Assembly: GCA_964558275.1 (NCBI GenBank)
Contig: CAZLDH010000031.1
Span: 1-22,218, forward strand
Direction: 5' to 3'
Length of the DNA: 22,218 nucleotides
DNA from: FW021-bin31 sp964558275
Lineage (GTDB): Bacteria; Bacteroidota; Bacteroidia; Chitinophagales; Chitinophagaceae
Made by a program: the position numbers and the translations under genes. The notes under the pieces were generated by a model that searched no databases, was not told where the DNA came from, and saw nothing but the letters and a program-made list of their open reading frames with translations. Shown in pieces: positions 1 to 7,551 of the stretch; position 1 is the stretch's first letter, and each line of letters starts with the position of its first letter.

Positions 1-43
1 ACTAGAGAAACAACCCAGGGGAGAAAACTTACAACCAAAACAA

Positions 44-793
44 TTAGTTTGTCTCGTCAGTTAAATCTGAGGAAGTAGAATCTAAAGTCAGTGTTCCATT
101 AATTATATAGCGGATTTGAACACTATCTTCCGGTTCTGTACTTTGAGGATTCCCTGCCAAAAGAATAGTATATGCCTTTTGGTTTTCTAACTGAATCGTA
201 CGATTTACCTGAATATCCGAACCATCGTTAATATCGATAGTAATTGCTCCACTATCTAACTCCATAAAAGGAGAGACCTTACTATAGTCTGCTTGTTCAG
301 AAAACAGCGTAGCAGTATCATTAGAAAGTTCTACATTAACTGCACTTCCATCAGCTATTCCATTAACAAAGCGCAAATAAGATTTTCCATCTGTGGCATC
401 CATGGTATCCAAACCATCATTAACAATCACATTTTTATAATTCCCTTCCAATCCCATCACAAAAAGAGAATAATACTTATTCGCTTTGTAATTAAAGGTA
501 GTAGAAGTCAAGGTGTTCTGGGAATTAGCAGCAAAAGCATCCGTAGATCGTTCACCGGGATACGCTTTGACATAACCGCCGGTATATCGCATAAATGGCA
601 TTATATTCACAGTATTTCCCGAGAGTGCAACGCCAATACCTTCTTCTTGGTCAGGCACTAAATTGAAAGCCATAAAACCGGCTACATCATAATCAGGTTG
701 AGGTACATCATTATCATCATTACATGCGGTAAAGAGAGTCAACATAACAAGCAGCCCCGCAAGGAAACCGCCTTTTTTCTTTAAAAAAGTCAT
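44..793 (-). CDS. DUF4397-type lipoprotein, probably surface exposed
   Basis: Predicted 249-residue lipoprotein. Residues 1-24 form a lipoprotein signal: KKK near the start, a hydrophobic stretch and the lipobox FTAC, with Cys24 as the lipidated residue. The residues just after it are NDDND. This acidic run resembles the lipoprotein export signals described in Bacteroidota (for example SDDDD-like), so I infer display on the outer face of the outer membrane. The body is beta-rich; about residues 138-240 (LRFVNGIADGSAVNVEL onwards) resemble the DUF4397 repeat, a domain of unknown function common in this phylum. An earlier, weaker copy may lie at about residues 36-130. The ATG start at 793 is directly followed by the signal peptide. 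It stands alone: no neighbour on the same strand within the window. Function unknown. Confidence 0.8.
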   Translation of the reverse strand: MTFLKKKGGFLAGLLVMLTLFTACNDDNDVPQPDYDVAGFMAFNLVPDQEEGIGVALSGNTVNIMPFMRYTGGYVKAYPGERSTDAFAANSQNTLTSTTFNYKANKYYSLFVMGLEGNYKNVIVNDGLDTMDATDGKSYLRFVNGIADGSAVNVELSNDTATLFSEQADYSKVSPFMELDSGAITIDINDGSDIQVNRTIQLENQKAYTILLAGNPQSTEPEDSVQIRYIINGTLTLDSTSSDLTDETN

Positions 794-826
794 ACATTTT
801 TATTTTCTCATTAAAAATTTATTACA

Positions 827-840
827 ATAATCCGGATTAT
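827..840. promoter_or_regulatory. Perfect 14-bp palindrome upstream of the lipoprotein gene
   Basis: ATAATCCGGATTAT reads the same on both strands and lies 33 bases upstream of the ATG at 793, inside the probable promoter zone of the DUF4397 lipoprotein gene. A palindrome of this size fits a dimeric regulator site, but no regulator gene is nearby and I recognise no family consensus. It could be chance in AT-rich DNA. Confidence 0.3.
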
Positions 841-1082
841 ACTACACAGACAAGCAGAAAAAGCAAAACGTTGCATACTTAAAATAAAAACTTGTTGTTT
901 CTTTCAAATAAGAGGCATGATTAAAAGTTTAACAAAGTAATTTTTACATGGATAATATCAGATAAATTATCGTTCTAAAATAAAATTACGAAAACTTCCT
1001 TGCTAGTATAATATTCCTTCTGCTCGCTTTTGTTTATCAAATCTCCACCAAAACACAATTATAATAAAACCTTATTAAATAT

Positions 1083-1130
1083 TTTTTATTTTATTATGAT
1101 TATATAAAATGTTGATTTTTATTTTATTAT
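1083..1130. repeat. Two copies of a 15-bp AT-only direct repeat
   Basis: The 15-mer TTTTTATTTTATTAT occurs at 1083-1097 and again at 1116-1130, a 33-bp period that is close to three helical turns. The surrounding bases 1040-1190 are almost entirely A/T. It sits 60-110 bp upstream of the TACCTTTG promoter element at 1194. An UP-element-like or curved-DNA role is an inference; low-complexity drift is the simple alternative. Confidence 0.35.
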
Positions 1131-1193
1131 AGCAATCAAAAATAATATTTATTTAAATAGTAGAAATAATTTTTTTATTTAAAAAATCCATAG

Positions 1194-1201
1194 TACCTTT
1201 G
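1194..1201 (+). promoter_or_regulatory. Bacteroidota -7 element TACCTTTG for the small ORF
   Basis: TACCTTTG matches the Bacteroidota sigma-A -7 consensus TAnnTTTG exactly. The expected -33 region, about 19 bases upstream, is a T-run (1171-1176) rather than a clean TTTG. Transcription would begin near 1206-1208, giving a leader of about 120 bases before the ATG at 1330. The same octamer precedes hflX on the other strand. Confidence 0.5.
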
Positions 1202-1202
1202 C

Positions 1203-1297
1203 GCTCGATTTGAACGAGCTTAATAAAATACAAAAAAGCTTTTAAAAATCAAAACTGCGTAGTTGTTTTTTGAAATATAGTTTGTCAATTAGACAAA
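1203..1297 (+). promoter_or_regulatory. Leader segment with several inverted repeats
   Basis: Between the predicted transcription start and the small ORF are GCTCG/CGAGC (1203-1207 and 1215-1219, 7-base loop), the palindrome AAAAGCTTTT (1234-1243) and TTTGTC/GACAAA (1281-1286 and 1292-1297, 5-base loop). The first lies at or just before the predicted start of transcription, so it could act as DNA site or RNA hairpin. No known riboswitch class is recognisable. A structured 5' leader is an inference. Confidence 0.3.
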
Positions 1298-1329
1298 ATT
1301 TAATGGTGAATTATTTAAAAATTAAAGTT

Positions 1330-1527
1330 ATGAACCAAGAAATTTTAAATCAGCAAGAGCGTGTAAACTCAGATGTTTCTTTAGATGGATTTATCGTAAA
1401 AGAAACTTTAGCCACTCACTTAATTCCTAACAACAAAAATAACAGGAATTTATGTTCTGCTCAATTAAGAAGAATACAGAGCAGGAAAAGAAGTGCGTCT
1501 ATCCGCTTGTACAGTCGTTATTTTTAA
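1330..1527 (+). CDS. Small basic hypothetical protein
   Basis: I do not recognise this gene. The ATG at 1330 gives 65 residues starting MNQEILNQQERVN. The first half is mixed and slightly acidic; the second half is strongly basic and ends RRIQSRKRSASIRLYSRYF. There is no signal peptide or membrane segment. An ATG at 1303 would add 9 residues (MVNYLKIKV) and a TTG at 1270 more; I chose 1330 for its A-rich upstream region, but 1303 is possible. It follows a consensus promoter and a leader of about 120 bases, and converges on uvrB, with 64 bp between the stop codons. The basic tail could bind nucleic acid, but that is a guess. The transcript might instead be a non-coding RNA, since the ORF contains an 8-bp stem (1455-1462 with 1479-1486). 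Confidence 0.45.
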   Translation: MNQEILNQQERVNSDVSLDGFIVKETLATHLIPNNKNNRNLCSAQLRRIQSRKRSASIRLYSRYF

Positions 1528-1544
1528 TTAATCCGATACGCATG

Positions 1545-1577
1545 GGGCTGTAGCTTCCAATCGATTAGCTACTGCCC
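1545..1577. repeat. Inverted repeat between the small ORF and uvrB
   Basis: GGGCTGTAGCT (1545-1555) pairs with AGCTACTGCCC (1567-1577) over 11 bp with one mismatch and an 11-base loop. It lies between two convergent genes, where a bidirectional terminator would be expected, but no T-run follows it on either strand, so it is not a classic intrinsic terminator. The G-rich start resembles the 5' part of a tRNA, yet no anticodon or T-arm follows. Confidence 0.4.
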
Positions 1578-1591
1578 GGGAAGAACTGGGG

Positions 1592-3619
1592 TTATTTCCA
1601 TTCTTTCAAGTCCTTTTCCATTTCAAACATGACATCTCTTAGTCGTGCGGCTTCTAAGAAATCCATATCTTTTGCGGCCTTCTTCATTTTCTTTTTCGTT
1701 TTAGCAATGGCTTTTTCTAACTGTGGTTTAGTTTGATAATTAGGTTTATCTTCCGCTACTCGAGGAACTTCATCCTGCTGAGCCAATTCAGATTCTTCAT
1801 CATAATTTTTTATCTCAAGTACAGCGGTTTGTTTTAATACTTCTTCTTTAGACTTACCAACAGTTTTGGGCGTAATCTGATGTTCTGTATTAAATTTAAT
1901 TTGTTTTTCCCTACGACGATTTGTTTCATCAATGGTGCGTTGCATACTGTCTGTCATGGTATCTGCATAGAAAATAACCAGCCCGTCCACATTCCTGGCT
2001 GCCCTTCCTGCCGTTTGAGTCAGAGAGGTTTCGTTTCTCAGAAAGCCTTCTTTGTCTGCATCCAAAATCGCTACCAAAGACACCTCCGGCAAATCCAATC
2101 CTTCACGTAACAGATTGACGCCGACCAGTACATCAATCTCTCCCAATCTCAGCGAACGAAGAATCTCTGTTCTTTCTAAAGTATCCACTTCGCTATGAAT
2201 ATACCTGGAATTAATATTAATTCGCTTCAGATACTTATCCATTTCTTCCGCCATTCTTTTGGTTAAAGTAGTCACCAATACCCGACCATCCTTTTTTACT
2301 TGTTCATCTATTTCATCTAACAAATCGTCTATTTGGTTAATGCTGGGACGAACCTCAATCGGAGGATCCAGCAGGCCGGTAGGTCGGACTACCTGCTCAA
2401 TAACCAGACCTTCCGTTTGATTTAATTCATACTTTCCCGGTGTTGCACTCATGAAGATAGTCTGCCCTAAAAGATTTTCAAATTCATGAAAATTAAGTGG
2501 GCGATTATCTAATGCAGAAGGCAAACGAAAACCATATTCCACCAGATTGAGCTTCCTGGAGCGATCACCGCCATACATTCCGCTCACTTGCGGAATAGTT
2601 ACATGACTCTCATCAATCACCATGAGCATGTCATCAGGAAAATAATCGAACAAACAAAAAGGGCGATCTCCGGGATTACGGCGATCAAAAAAACGAGAAT
2701 AATTTTCAATGCCGCTACAATAGCCCAACTCCCGAATCATTTCTAAATCAAAATTCACTTTTTCATCTATTCGCTTGGCAGCTTCCGGATTATTTATTTT
2801 CTTAAAATAGGCTTTCTGTGCGGCTAATTCATCTTGTATTTCAAAGATTATTTGTTGCATAATATCTTTGGGTGCCAAATATAAATTAGCTGGAAAGATG
2901 GCAGCGTCCGGCATCCGCAGCATTCGCCTGCCGGTATCCGGATCAAATTGTTCAATTTCTTCTATTTCATCTCCAAAAAACGATATGCGATAGGCATAAT
3001 CTGCATAAGGCAAATTAATATCCACCGTATCTCCTTTTACCCGAAACTGTCCTCTTTCAAATTCTATAGACGTTCTTGAATAAAGCGCACTCACCAGATC
3101 TCTTAAAAACTTACTCCTATTTAGCGTTTGTCCTTCATGCACCCGAATAATGCTATTGGCATATTCTTTTGGATTTCCCATTCCATAAATACTGCTCACG
3201 CTGGCCACAACAATAACATCTCTTCTTCCCGAAAGTAAATTTGAAGTAGCTCTTAGTCTCAGCTTATCTAATTCATCATTGATGGCCAGGTCTTTTTCAA
3301 TATAGGTATCAGAAACCGGCATATAGGCTTCCGGCTGATAATAATCATAATAAGAAACGAAATATTCCACAGCATTTTCCGGAAAAAAACGACAAAATTC
3401 TCCATAAAGTTGCGCTACCAATGTTTTATTATGTGTCATAATTAACGTAGGTCGCTGCACATTTTGAATTACATTTGCAATAGTAAAAGTTTTACCTGAT
3501 CCCGTCACACCCAATAATGTCTGAAACTTTTCTTCCTCTTTTAAACCTTCACTAAGTTGACGAATAGCCTCCGGCTGATCTCCGGCCGGTTGATATGGTG
3601 CATCTATTTTAAATCCCAT
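1592..3619 (-). CDS. uvrB: Excinuclease ABC subunit B (UvrB)
   Basis: UvrB is the damage-verifying helicase-like subunit of nucleotide excision repair: it is loaded by UvrA and then recruits UvrC to cut. The 675 residues match the usual family length. Visible motifs are Walker A GVTGSGKT (residues 37-44), the DNA-gripping beta-hairpin with the aromatic run YYDYYQPEAY (about 90-99), the DESH motif II, QTAGRAARN (motif VI) and a C-terminal UVR domain (about 635-675, EAARLRD) that contacts UvrC. The start MGFKIDAPYQPAGDQP is the family N-terminus. It is the last gene of the acyltransferase-tag-nadC-uvrB cluster, 16 bp after the nadC stop, so it is probably co-transcribed. No SOS-type box is evident in the short gap before it. 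Confidence 0.98.
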   Translation of the reverse strand: MGFKIDAPYQPAGDQPEAIRQLSEGLKEEEKFQTLLGVTGSGKTFTIANVIQNVQRPTLIMTHNKTLVAQLYGEFCRFFPENAVEYFVSYYDYYQPEAYMPVSDTYIEKDLAINDELDKLRLRATSNLLSGRRDVIVVASVSSIYGMGNPKEYANSIIRVHEGQTLNRSKFLRDLVSALYSRTSIEFERGQFRVKGDTVDINLPYADYAYRISFFGDEIEEIEQFDPDTGRRMLRMPDAAIFPANLYLAPKDIMQQIIFEIQDELAAQKAYFKKINNPEAAKRIDEKVNFDLEMIRELGYCSGIENYSRFFDRRNPGDRPFCLFDYFPDDMLMVIDESHVTIPQVSGMYGGDRSRKLNLVEYGFRLPSALDNRPLNFHEFENLLGQTIFMSATPGKYELNQTEGLVIEQVVRPTGLLDPPIEVRPSINQIDDLLDEIDEQVKKDGRVLVTTLTKRMAEEMDKYLKRININSRYIHSEVDTLERTEILRSLRLGEIDVLVGVNLLREGLDLPEVSLVAILDADKEGFLRNETSLTQTAGRAARNVDGLVIFYADTMTDSMQRTIDETNRRREKQIKFNTEHQITPKTVGKSKEEVLKQTAVLEIKNYDEESELAQQDEVPRVAEDKPNYQTKPQLEKAIAKTKKKMKKAAKDMDFLEAARLRDVMFEMEKDLKEWK

Positions 3620-3635
3620 AACACAAATAATCTTA

Positions 3636-4484
3636 TTAAATCTCTGCCTTCAGACTTAAATCCAAACTTACCGCCTGATGAATAACTGCTCCGGCAGAAA
3701 CAAAATCCACTCCGGCTCCGGCATAATCGGCGATTGTATTTAGCGTAATTCCTCCTGAGGCTTCAGTTTCACAAACTCCTCCAATCAGCGCTACAGCCTG
3801 TTTGGTTTCTGCCGGAGTAAAATTATCTAACATAATACGTTGTACATTTCCAACTTCCAGAATTTCATGAACTTCTTTCAAGCCTCTAGCTTCTACTTCC
3901 ACCGGAATATCTAAGCCTTTTTCTCTTAAATAATCTTGAACACGTTCAATGGCCGGGGCAATCCCTCCTGCAAAATCAATATGATTATCTTTTAACATAA
4001 TCATATCATAGAGACCCATCCTATGATTGTAACCCCCGCCAATAAGCACCGCCTCTTTCTCCAATAATCTGAAATTCGGGGTGGTTTTTCGTGTATCTAA
4101 AAGCCTGGTTGGATAGGCTTTAATCTTGTCTGTAAATTGTTTTGTCAAAGTAGCAATTCCGCTCATTCGCTGCATACAATTCAATGCCAGGCGCTCTCCT
4201 TTTAATAACGTTTGTGCCCTACCAGCTACCTCAAAAGCGAATTCTCCATACTGCATCTCCATGCCATCTTTCTTCAATATATTAAATCGTATGCCGGGTT
4301 CCAAATATTCAAAAATCTTTTGCGCTACGGCGACTCCTGCAAGTACCCCTTCAGACTTTATTTTCAACACCGCTTTCCCTTCAGCATCCGAAGGAATACA
4401 AGCTAAAGAACTATGGTCTCCAGTTCCTATATCTTCCTTTAAAGCAGCCTTAATAAAGCTTCTTATTTTTTCTTCCGCTATCAT
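3636..4484 (-). CDS. nadC: Nicotinate-nucleotide pyrophosphorylase (carboxylating)
   Basis: NadC (quinolinate phosphoribosyltransferase) converts quinolinate and PRPP to nicotinate mononucleotide, CO2 and pyrophosphate in de novo NAD synthesis. The 282 residues are full length. Family signatures are EDIGTGDHSS (about 17-26), the core LDTRKTTPNFR with the phosphoribosyl-binding Arg/Lys, GGGYNHRMGLYDMIMLKDNH, VEVEARGL, IMLDNF and the C-terminal EASGGI and DFVSAGA segments of the barrel. Its ATG overlaps the tag stop codon as ATGA (4481-4484), pointing to translational coupling. The partners nadA and nadB are not in the window. It lies between two DNA repair genes, which is not a functional pairing I know of. 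Confidence 0.97.
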   Translation of the reverse strand: MIAEEKIRSFIKAALKEDIGTGDHSSLACIPSDAEGKAVLKIKSEGVLAGVAVAQKIFEYLEPGIRFNILKKDGMEMQYGEFAFEVAGRAQTLLKGERLALNCMQRMSGIATLTKQFTDKIKAYPTRLLDTRKTTPNFRLLEKEAVLIGGGYNHRMGLYDMIMLKDNHIDFAGGIAPAIERVQDYLREKGLDIPVEVEARGLKEVHEILEVGNVQRIMLDNFTPAETKQAVALIGGVCETEASGGITLNTIADYAGAGVDFVSAGAVIHQAVSLDLSLKAEI

Positions 4485-5080
4485 CCTTTTAAATCTCTTT
4501 GTATTTTATTAATTTCTGCATATCTAAAACATCTTGTATGATGGTCATTAACCATTCCCACAGCCTGCATAAAAGCATAGCAAATAGTTGGTCCTACAAA
4601 CTTAAATCCTCTTCTTTTCAAATCTTTACTCATTATTGTTGACACCGATGATTTAGCTAATGGCGGTTCAGATTCTTTGCGATGAGTGACAATGGGTTTA
4701 TTATTAACAAACTGCCAAATATAAGTATCAAAGCTCCCAAATTCCTTTTGTATTTTTAAAAATGCCTGCGCATTAGATACTGTTGCACTGATTTTTCTTT
4801 TATTCCTGATGATTCCGGTATTCTGAGCTAGCAGCTCTTTCTTTTCCTCCGTAAAAGAACTCACTACTTTCGGGTTAAACTGTGCAAAAGCCTGCTTAAA
4901 ATGGGCCTTTTTATGCAAAATAGTTCTCCAACTCAAACCGGCCTGAAAAGCTTCCAAAATAATAAATTCAAAAAGCTTCTGATCATGATGTACCGGAACA
5001 CCCCAGACCGTATCATGATATGTCTTCATCAAAGAATCATTTGCTACCCAGCCACATCTTTGTTTTTCATCTGTCATCAT
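4481..5080 (-). CDS. tag: DNA-3-methyladenine glycosylase I (Tag)
   Basis: Tag removes 3-methyladenine from alkylated DNA, opening base excision repair. The 199 residues match the family length. The N-terminus RCGWV and TYHDTVWGVPVHDD-like segment carry Cys9 and His22; near the C-terminus, MVNDHHTRC carries His180 and Cys184. The spacings 13 and 4 match the zinc site of E. coli Tag (Cys4, His17, His175, Cys179). FEFIILEAFQAGLSW and GFKFVGPTICYAFMQAVG are typical of the helix-hairpin-helix fold. Two ATG codons are adjacent (5080 and 5077), either of which would serve. It begins 4 bp after the acyltransferase stop and overlaps nadC by 4 bases, so these genes are almost certainly co-transcribed. 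Confidence 0.97.
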   Translation of the reverse strand: MMTDEKQRCGWVANDSLMKTYHDTVWGVPVHHDQKLFEFIILEAFQAGLSWRTILHKKAHFKQAFAQFNPKVVSSFTEEKKELLAQNTGIIRNKRKISATVSNAQAFLKIQKEFGSFDTYIWQFVNNKPIVTHRKESEPPLAKSSVSTIMSKDLKRRGFKFVGPTICYAFMQAVGMVNDHHTRCFRYAEINKIQRDLKG

Positions 5081-5084
5081 TCAA

Positions 5085-5951
5085 CTATTTATTCGTTTCG
5101 CCTTTCCATTCTCTTTTCCAACGTCTATGACTCCAAAGCCAATTTTCAGGTTGTCTCTTTATGCAATCTTCCAGAAAAAATACAAACGCTTCTGTAACAG
5201 CAGTATTTTCAGTATCTTTTGCATGTTCAAAAGCCAATTTGGTTTCAATCTTGTAATATCCACGCTTCACCTTTCGGATATTGCCAAAAACAACGGACAA
5301 ATCCCCTCTCTTGGCACTTATTTCCGGTCCCTTAAAGAACGGTGTCATCTTATTCAAAAAAGGAAACCAATAAACACTTCGACCTCTAGGATATTGATCT
5401 GCCACCAAAACACTCGTATAATCACCGTTTTTATATGGTTGCATCTCTTTTAAAAGATTATTAGAAGCAATAAGTTTCGTATCAAATCTTTTTCTCATAT
5501 ATCTAAATAACCGATTAAATACTTTATCATTAATGGGTTTATAAATAACTAAAAAAGGATGTGATACCAGTGTGCGAATATACAAATTCGCCCATTCCCA
5601 GTTAAAAAAATGCCCAAGATGAATTTGACTCTTTCTATTATTATCTTCAAGGTATTGAAAAATAGACGGATCACAGTCAAATCGTTTACTTATCTGTCGC
5701 TTACTAATGCTCATCATTTTAATGGTTTCTACCATGTGATCTGCAAGGTTTTTCATATACCTTTTGGCAATAGCACGATGTGCGAGTGCTGTCTTTTCAG
5801 GAAAAGCCTGCTTTAAATTAGTCAAAATGATGTCTTTCCGATAGCCAATTACATAATACAACAACAGATATAACCCATCAGAAATGATATATAGAACCCA
5901 AAATGGGAGCAACGACAAAAGATAAAAAATACCAAATAGCAAATAGTACAT
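5085..5951 (-). CDS. Lysophospholipid/lipid A acyltransferase (LpxL/HtrB family)
   Basis: Membrane-bound acyltransferase of the LpxL/HtrB family, which adds a secondary acyl chain to lipid A precursors or related lipids at the inner membrane. One long hydrophobic stretch covers about residues 3-35, followed by YRKDIILTNLKQAFPEK, typical of the family. The catalytic HX4E motif is H114-E119 (in LGHFFNWEW), and NWLWSHRRWK lies near the C-terminus. I chose the ATG at 5951 because MYYLLFGIFYLLSLLPF is the usual family start in this phylum; an in-frame ATG at 5984 would add 11 residues. A weak promoter-like TATCTTG lies at 5975-5981 on this strand. It leads the cluster with tag, nadC and uvrB. The acceptor lipid cannot be read from sequence. 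Confidence 0.88.
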   Translation of the reverse strand: MYYLLFGIFYLLSLLPFWVLYIISDGLYLLLYYVIGYRKDIILTNLKQAFPEKTALAHRAIAKRYMKNLADHMVETIKMMSISKRQISKRFDCDPSIFQYLEDNNRKSQIHLGHFFNWEWANLYIRTLVSHPFLVIYKPINDKVFNRLFRYMRKRFDTKLIASNNLLKEMQPYKNGDYTSVLVADQYPRGRSVYWFPFLNKMTPFFKGPEISAKRGDLSVVFGNIRKVKRGYYKIETKLAFEHAKDTENTAVTEAFVFFLEDCIKRQPENWLWSHRRWKREWKGETNK

Positions 5952-6010
5952 GAAAGGCAACTGTTTACATGCTGCAAGATACATTAGTTTCTTTATCTTT
6001 ACCTTACATT

Positions 6011-7522
6011 ATGCATACCAGGGAAGAATATTTTATAGGAGTTGACATAGGGACATCGAGCAGCAAAGCACTTGCTTTCACGTTATCCGGGAAAACAGCT
6101 TCTCTACATCAGATTGCACTTCAAACCAATCACCCAAACAAAAACCAAAGTGAACAAAACCCCAAAGATGTCCTTCAAGCAACAACCCAAGTCATTCGGG
6201 CGGTGGTAAAAGACATGAAATATTCGCCACTAGCGGTGAGTTTTAGTTCGGCTATGCACAGTATCATGGCTGTTAATAAAAAAGGAATACCTCTTACACC
6301 ACTTTTGCTATGGTCCGACAACAGAAGCCAGGAAGAGGCTTCTCTTCTCAAAAAGGGAAAACAAGCACTTGAATTTTATAGACAGACCGGAACACCCATC
6401 CATCCGATGTCGCCTCTTTGTAAACTTCTTTGGTGGAGAAACCATCAAAATAAGATCTTTAATAAAGCAGCTAAATTTATTTCAGCTCAAGAATTTGTTT
6501 TTCATCACTATTTCGGGAAATATATTATAGGCTACTCCCAAGCCTCGGCAACAGGCTTATTTAATCACCAAGAATTAAAATGGCATCAACCGGCGTTAGC
6601 ATACACCCGGATTTCAAAAGAAAAGCTATCACAACCGGTGCCATCCTCCCATATTATAAAAGGACTGAGCGCCGAAGCTGCATCCCAATTAGGCTTAGAC
6701 AAGCAAACACCTTTTATTATTGGTGCCAGCGATGGCTGTTTGGCCAATCTGGGTTCTGGTGTTATTCATCAAGGGGAGATGGCGCTGTCCATAGGCACCA
6801 GTGGAGCGGTTAGAATAACGAGGAACAATCCCATAAAAGTAAGCCGGGATAACCAAGGATGCATCTTCAACTATTTACTCACAAAAAAGGAATTTGTTTC
6901 AGGTGGCGCTATTAACAACGGTGGGAATGTACTCAACTGGTACAAAAACAACTTCTTGGAAGGAAGAGAAAAGGAAGCCGCTTATGAAACAATAATAAAA
7001 CAGGCGATGGCATCTACCGCAGGAGCCAGAAGCTTGCTTTTTTTGCCATATATTCATGGAGAACGGGCGCCCTATTGGGATGCCAATGCCAAAGGCTGTT
7101 TTTTTGGAATCTCACACCAGCATCAAATAAATGATTTTTCTCGTGCCATCCTAGAAGGTATTTGTTTCGCTCTGGCACAGAATATCCACATTATTAATAA
7201 CAATATAACTGAAGAAATTAATGCCATTCACGTGTCCGGAGGTTTCACCCATTCTGAAGCATGGGTACAACTGCTTACTGACATTTTGGGTAAAGAAGTA
7301 CAAATATCTAACACGGCGGACGCTTCTGCTTTAGGTGCAGTATTTATGGGAATGAAAGCCTTAGGAATCATTCAGGAATGGTCGGAAATTGAAAAATATT
7401 TTAAGAAACCGATTGTTTTTCATCCCAAGAAAAAGGATAAAAAAATTTATGATAGGAATTATGCTGTTTTTTCAAAAATGTATGCAATAATGCAACCCCT
7501 TTACCACGAAATGAACTCCTAA
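6011..7522 (+). CDS. FGGY-family carbohydrate kinase, gluconokinase-like
   Basis: ATP-dependent sugar kinase of the FGGY family, 503 residues from the ATG at 6011. The N-terminal phosphate-binding loop is VDIGTSSSK (11-19), the catalytic Asp is D241 in GASDGCLANLGSG, and the second-lobe signature is ERAPYWDANAKG (from 351). SFSSAMHSIMAV and HPMSPLCKLLWW resemble gluconokinases (GntK of the Bacillus type) more than xylulokinases, but the substrate is an inference. An upstream ATG at 5969 adds 14 residues with no family resemblance, so it was not used. A 7-of-8 match to the promoter element (TATCTTTA, 5994-6001) lies very close to the start. It is divergent from the acyltransferase and convergent with gldN (29 bp between stops). 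No transporter, regulator or other pentose or gluconate gene accompanies it. Confidence 0.88.
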   Translation: MHTREEYFIGVDIGTSSSKALAFTLSGKTASLHQIALQTNHPNKNQSEQNPKDVLQATTQVIRAVVKDMKYSPLAVSFSSAMHSIMAVNKKGIPLTPLLLWSDNRSQEEASLLKKGKQALEFYRQTGTPIHPMSPLCKLLWWRNHQNKIFNKAAKFISAQEFVFHHYFGKYIIGYSQASATGLFNHQELKWHQPALAYTRISKEKLSQPVPSSHIIKGLSAEAASQLGLDKQTPFIIGASDGCLANLGSGVIHQGEMALSIGTSGAVRITRNNPIKVSRDNQGCIFNYLLTKKEFVSGGAINNGGNVLNWYKNNFLEGREKEAAYETIIKQAMASTAGARSLLFLPYIHGERAPYWDANAKGCFFGISHQHQINDFSRAILEGICFALAQNIHIINNNITEEINAIHVSGGFTHSEAWVQLLTDILGKEVQISNTADASALGAVFMGMKALGIIQEWSEIEKYFKKPIVFHPKKKDKKIYDRNYAVFSKMYAIMQPLYHEMNS

Positions 7523-7551
7523 AGCGTATAAATATTAGAACTACAAAATCC

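Noticed and set aside
1270..1329. TTG start at 1270 (and ATG at 1303) for the small ORF, giving 85 or 74 residues
   Set aside because: TTG is unlikely and overlaps the leader repeats; the ATG at 1330 has an A-rich upstream region. The ATG at 1303 remains possible and is mentioned in the entry.
1545..1580. Possible tRNA gene or fragment
   Set aside because: Only a GGGGCTGTAGCT-like start is present; no anticodon arm, TTC arm or CCA-compatible acceptor follows.
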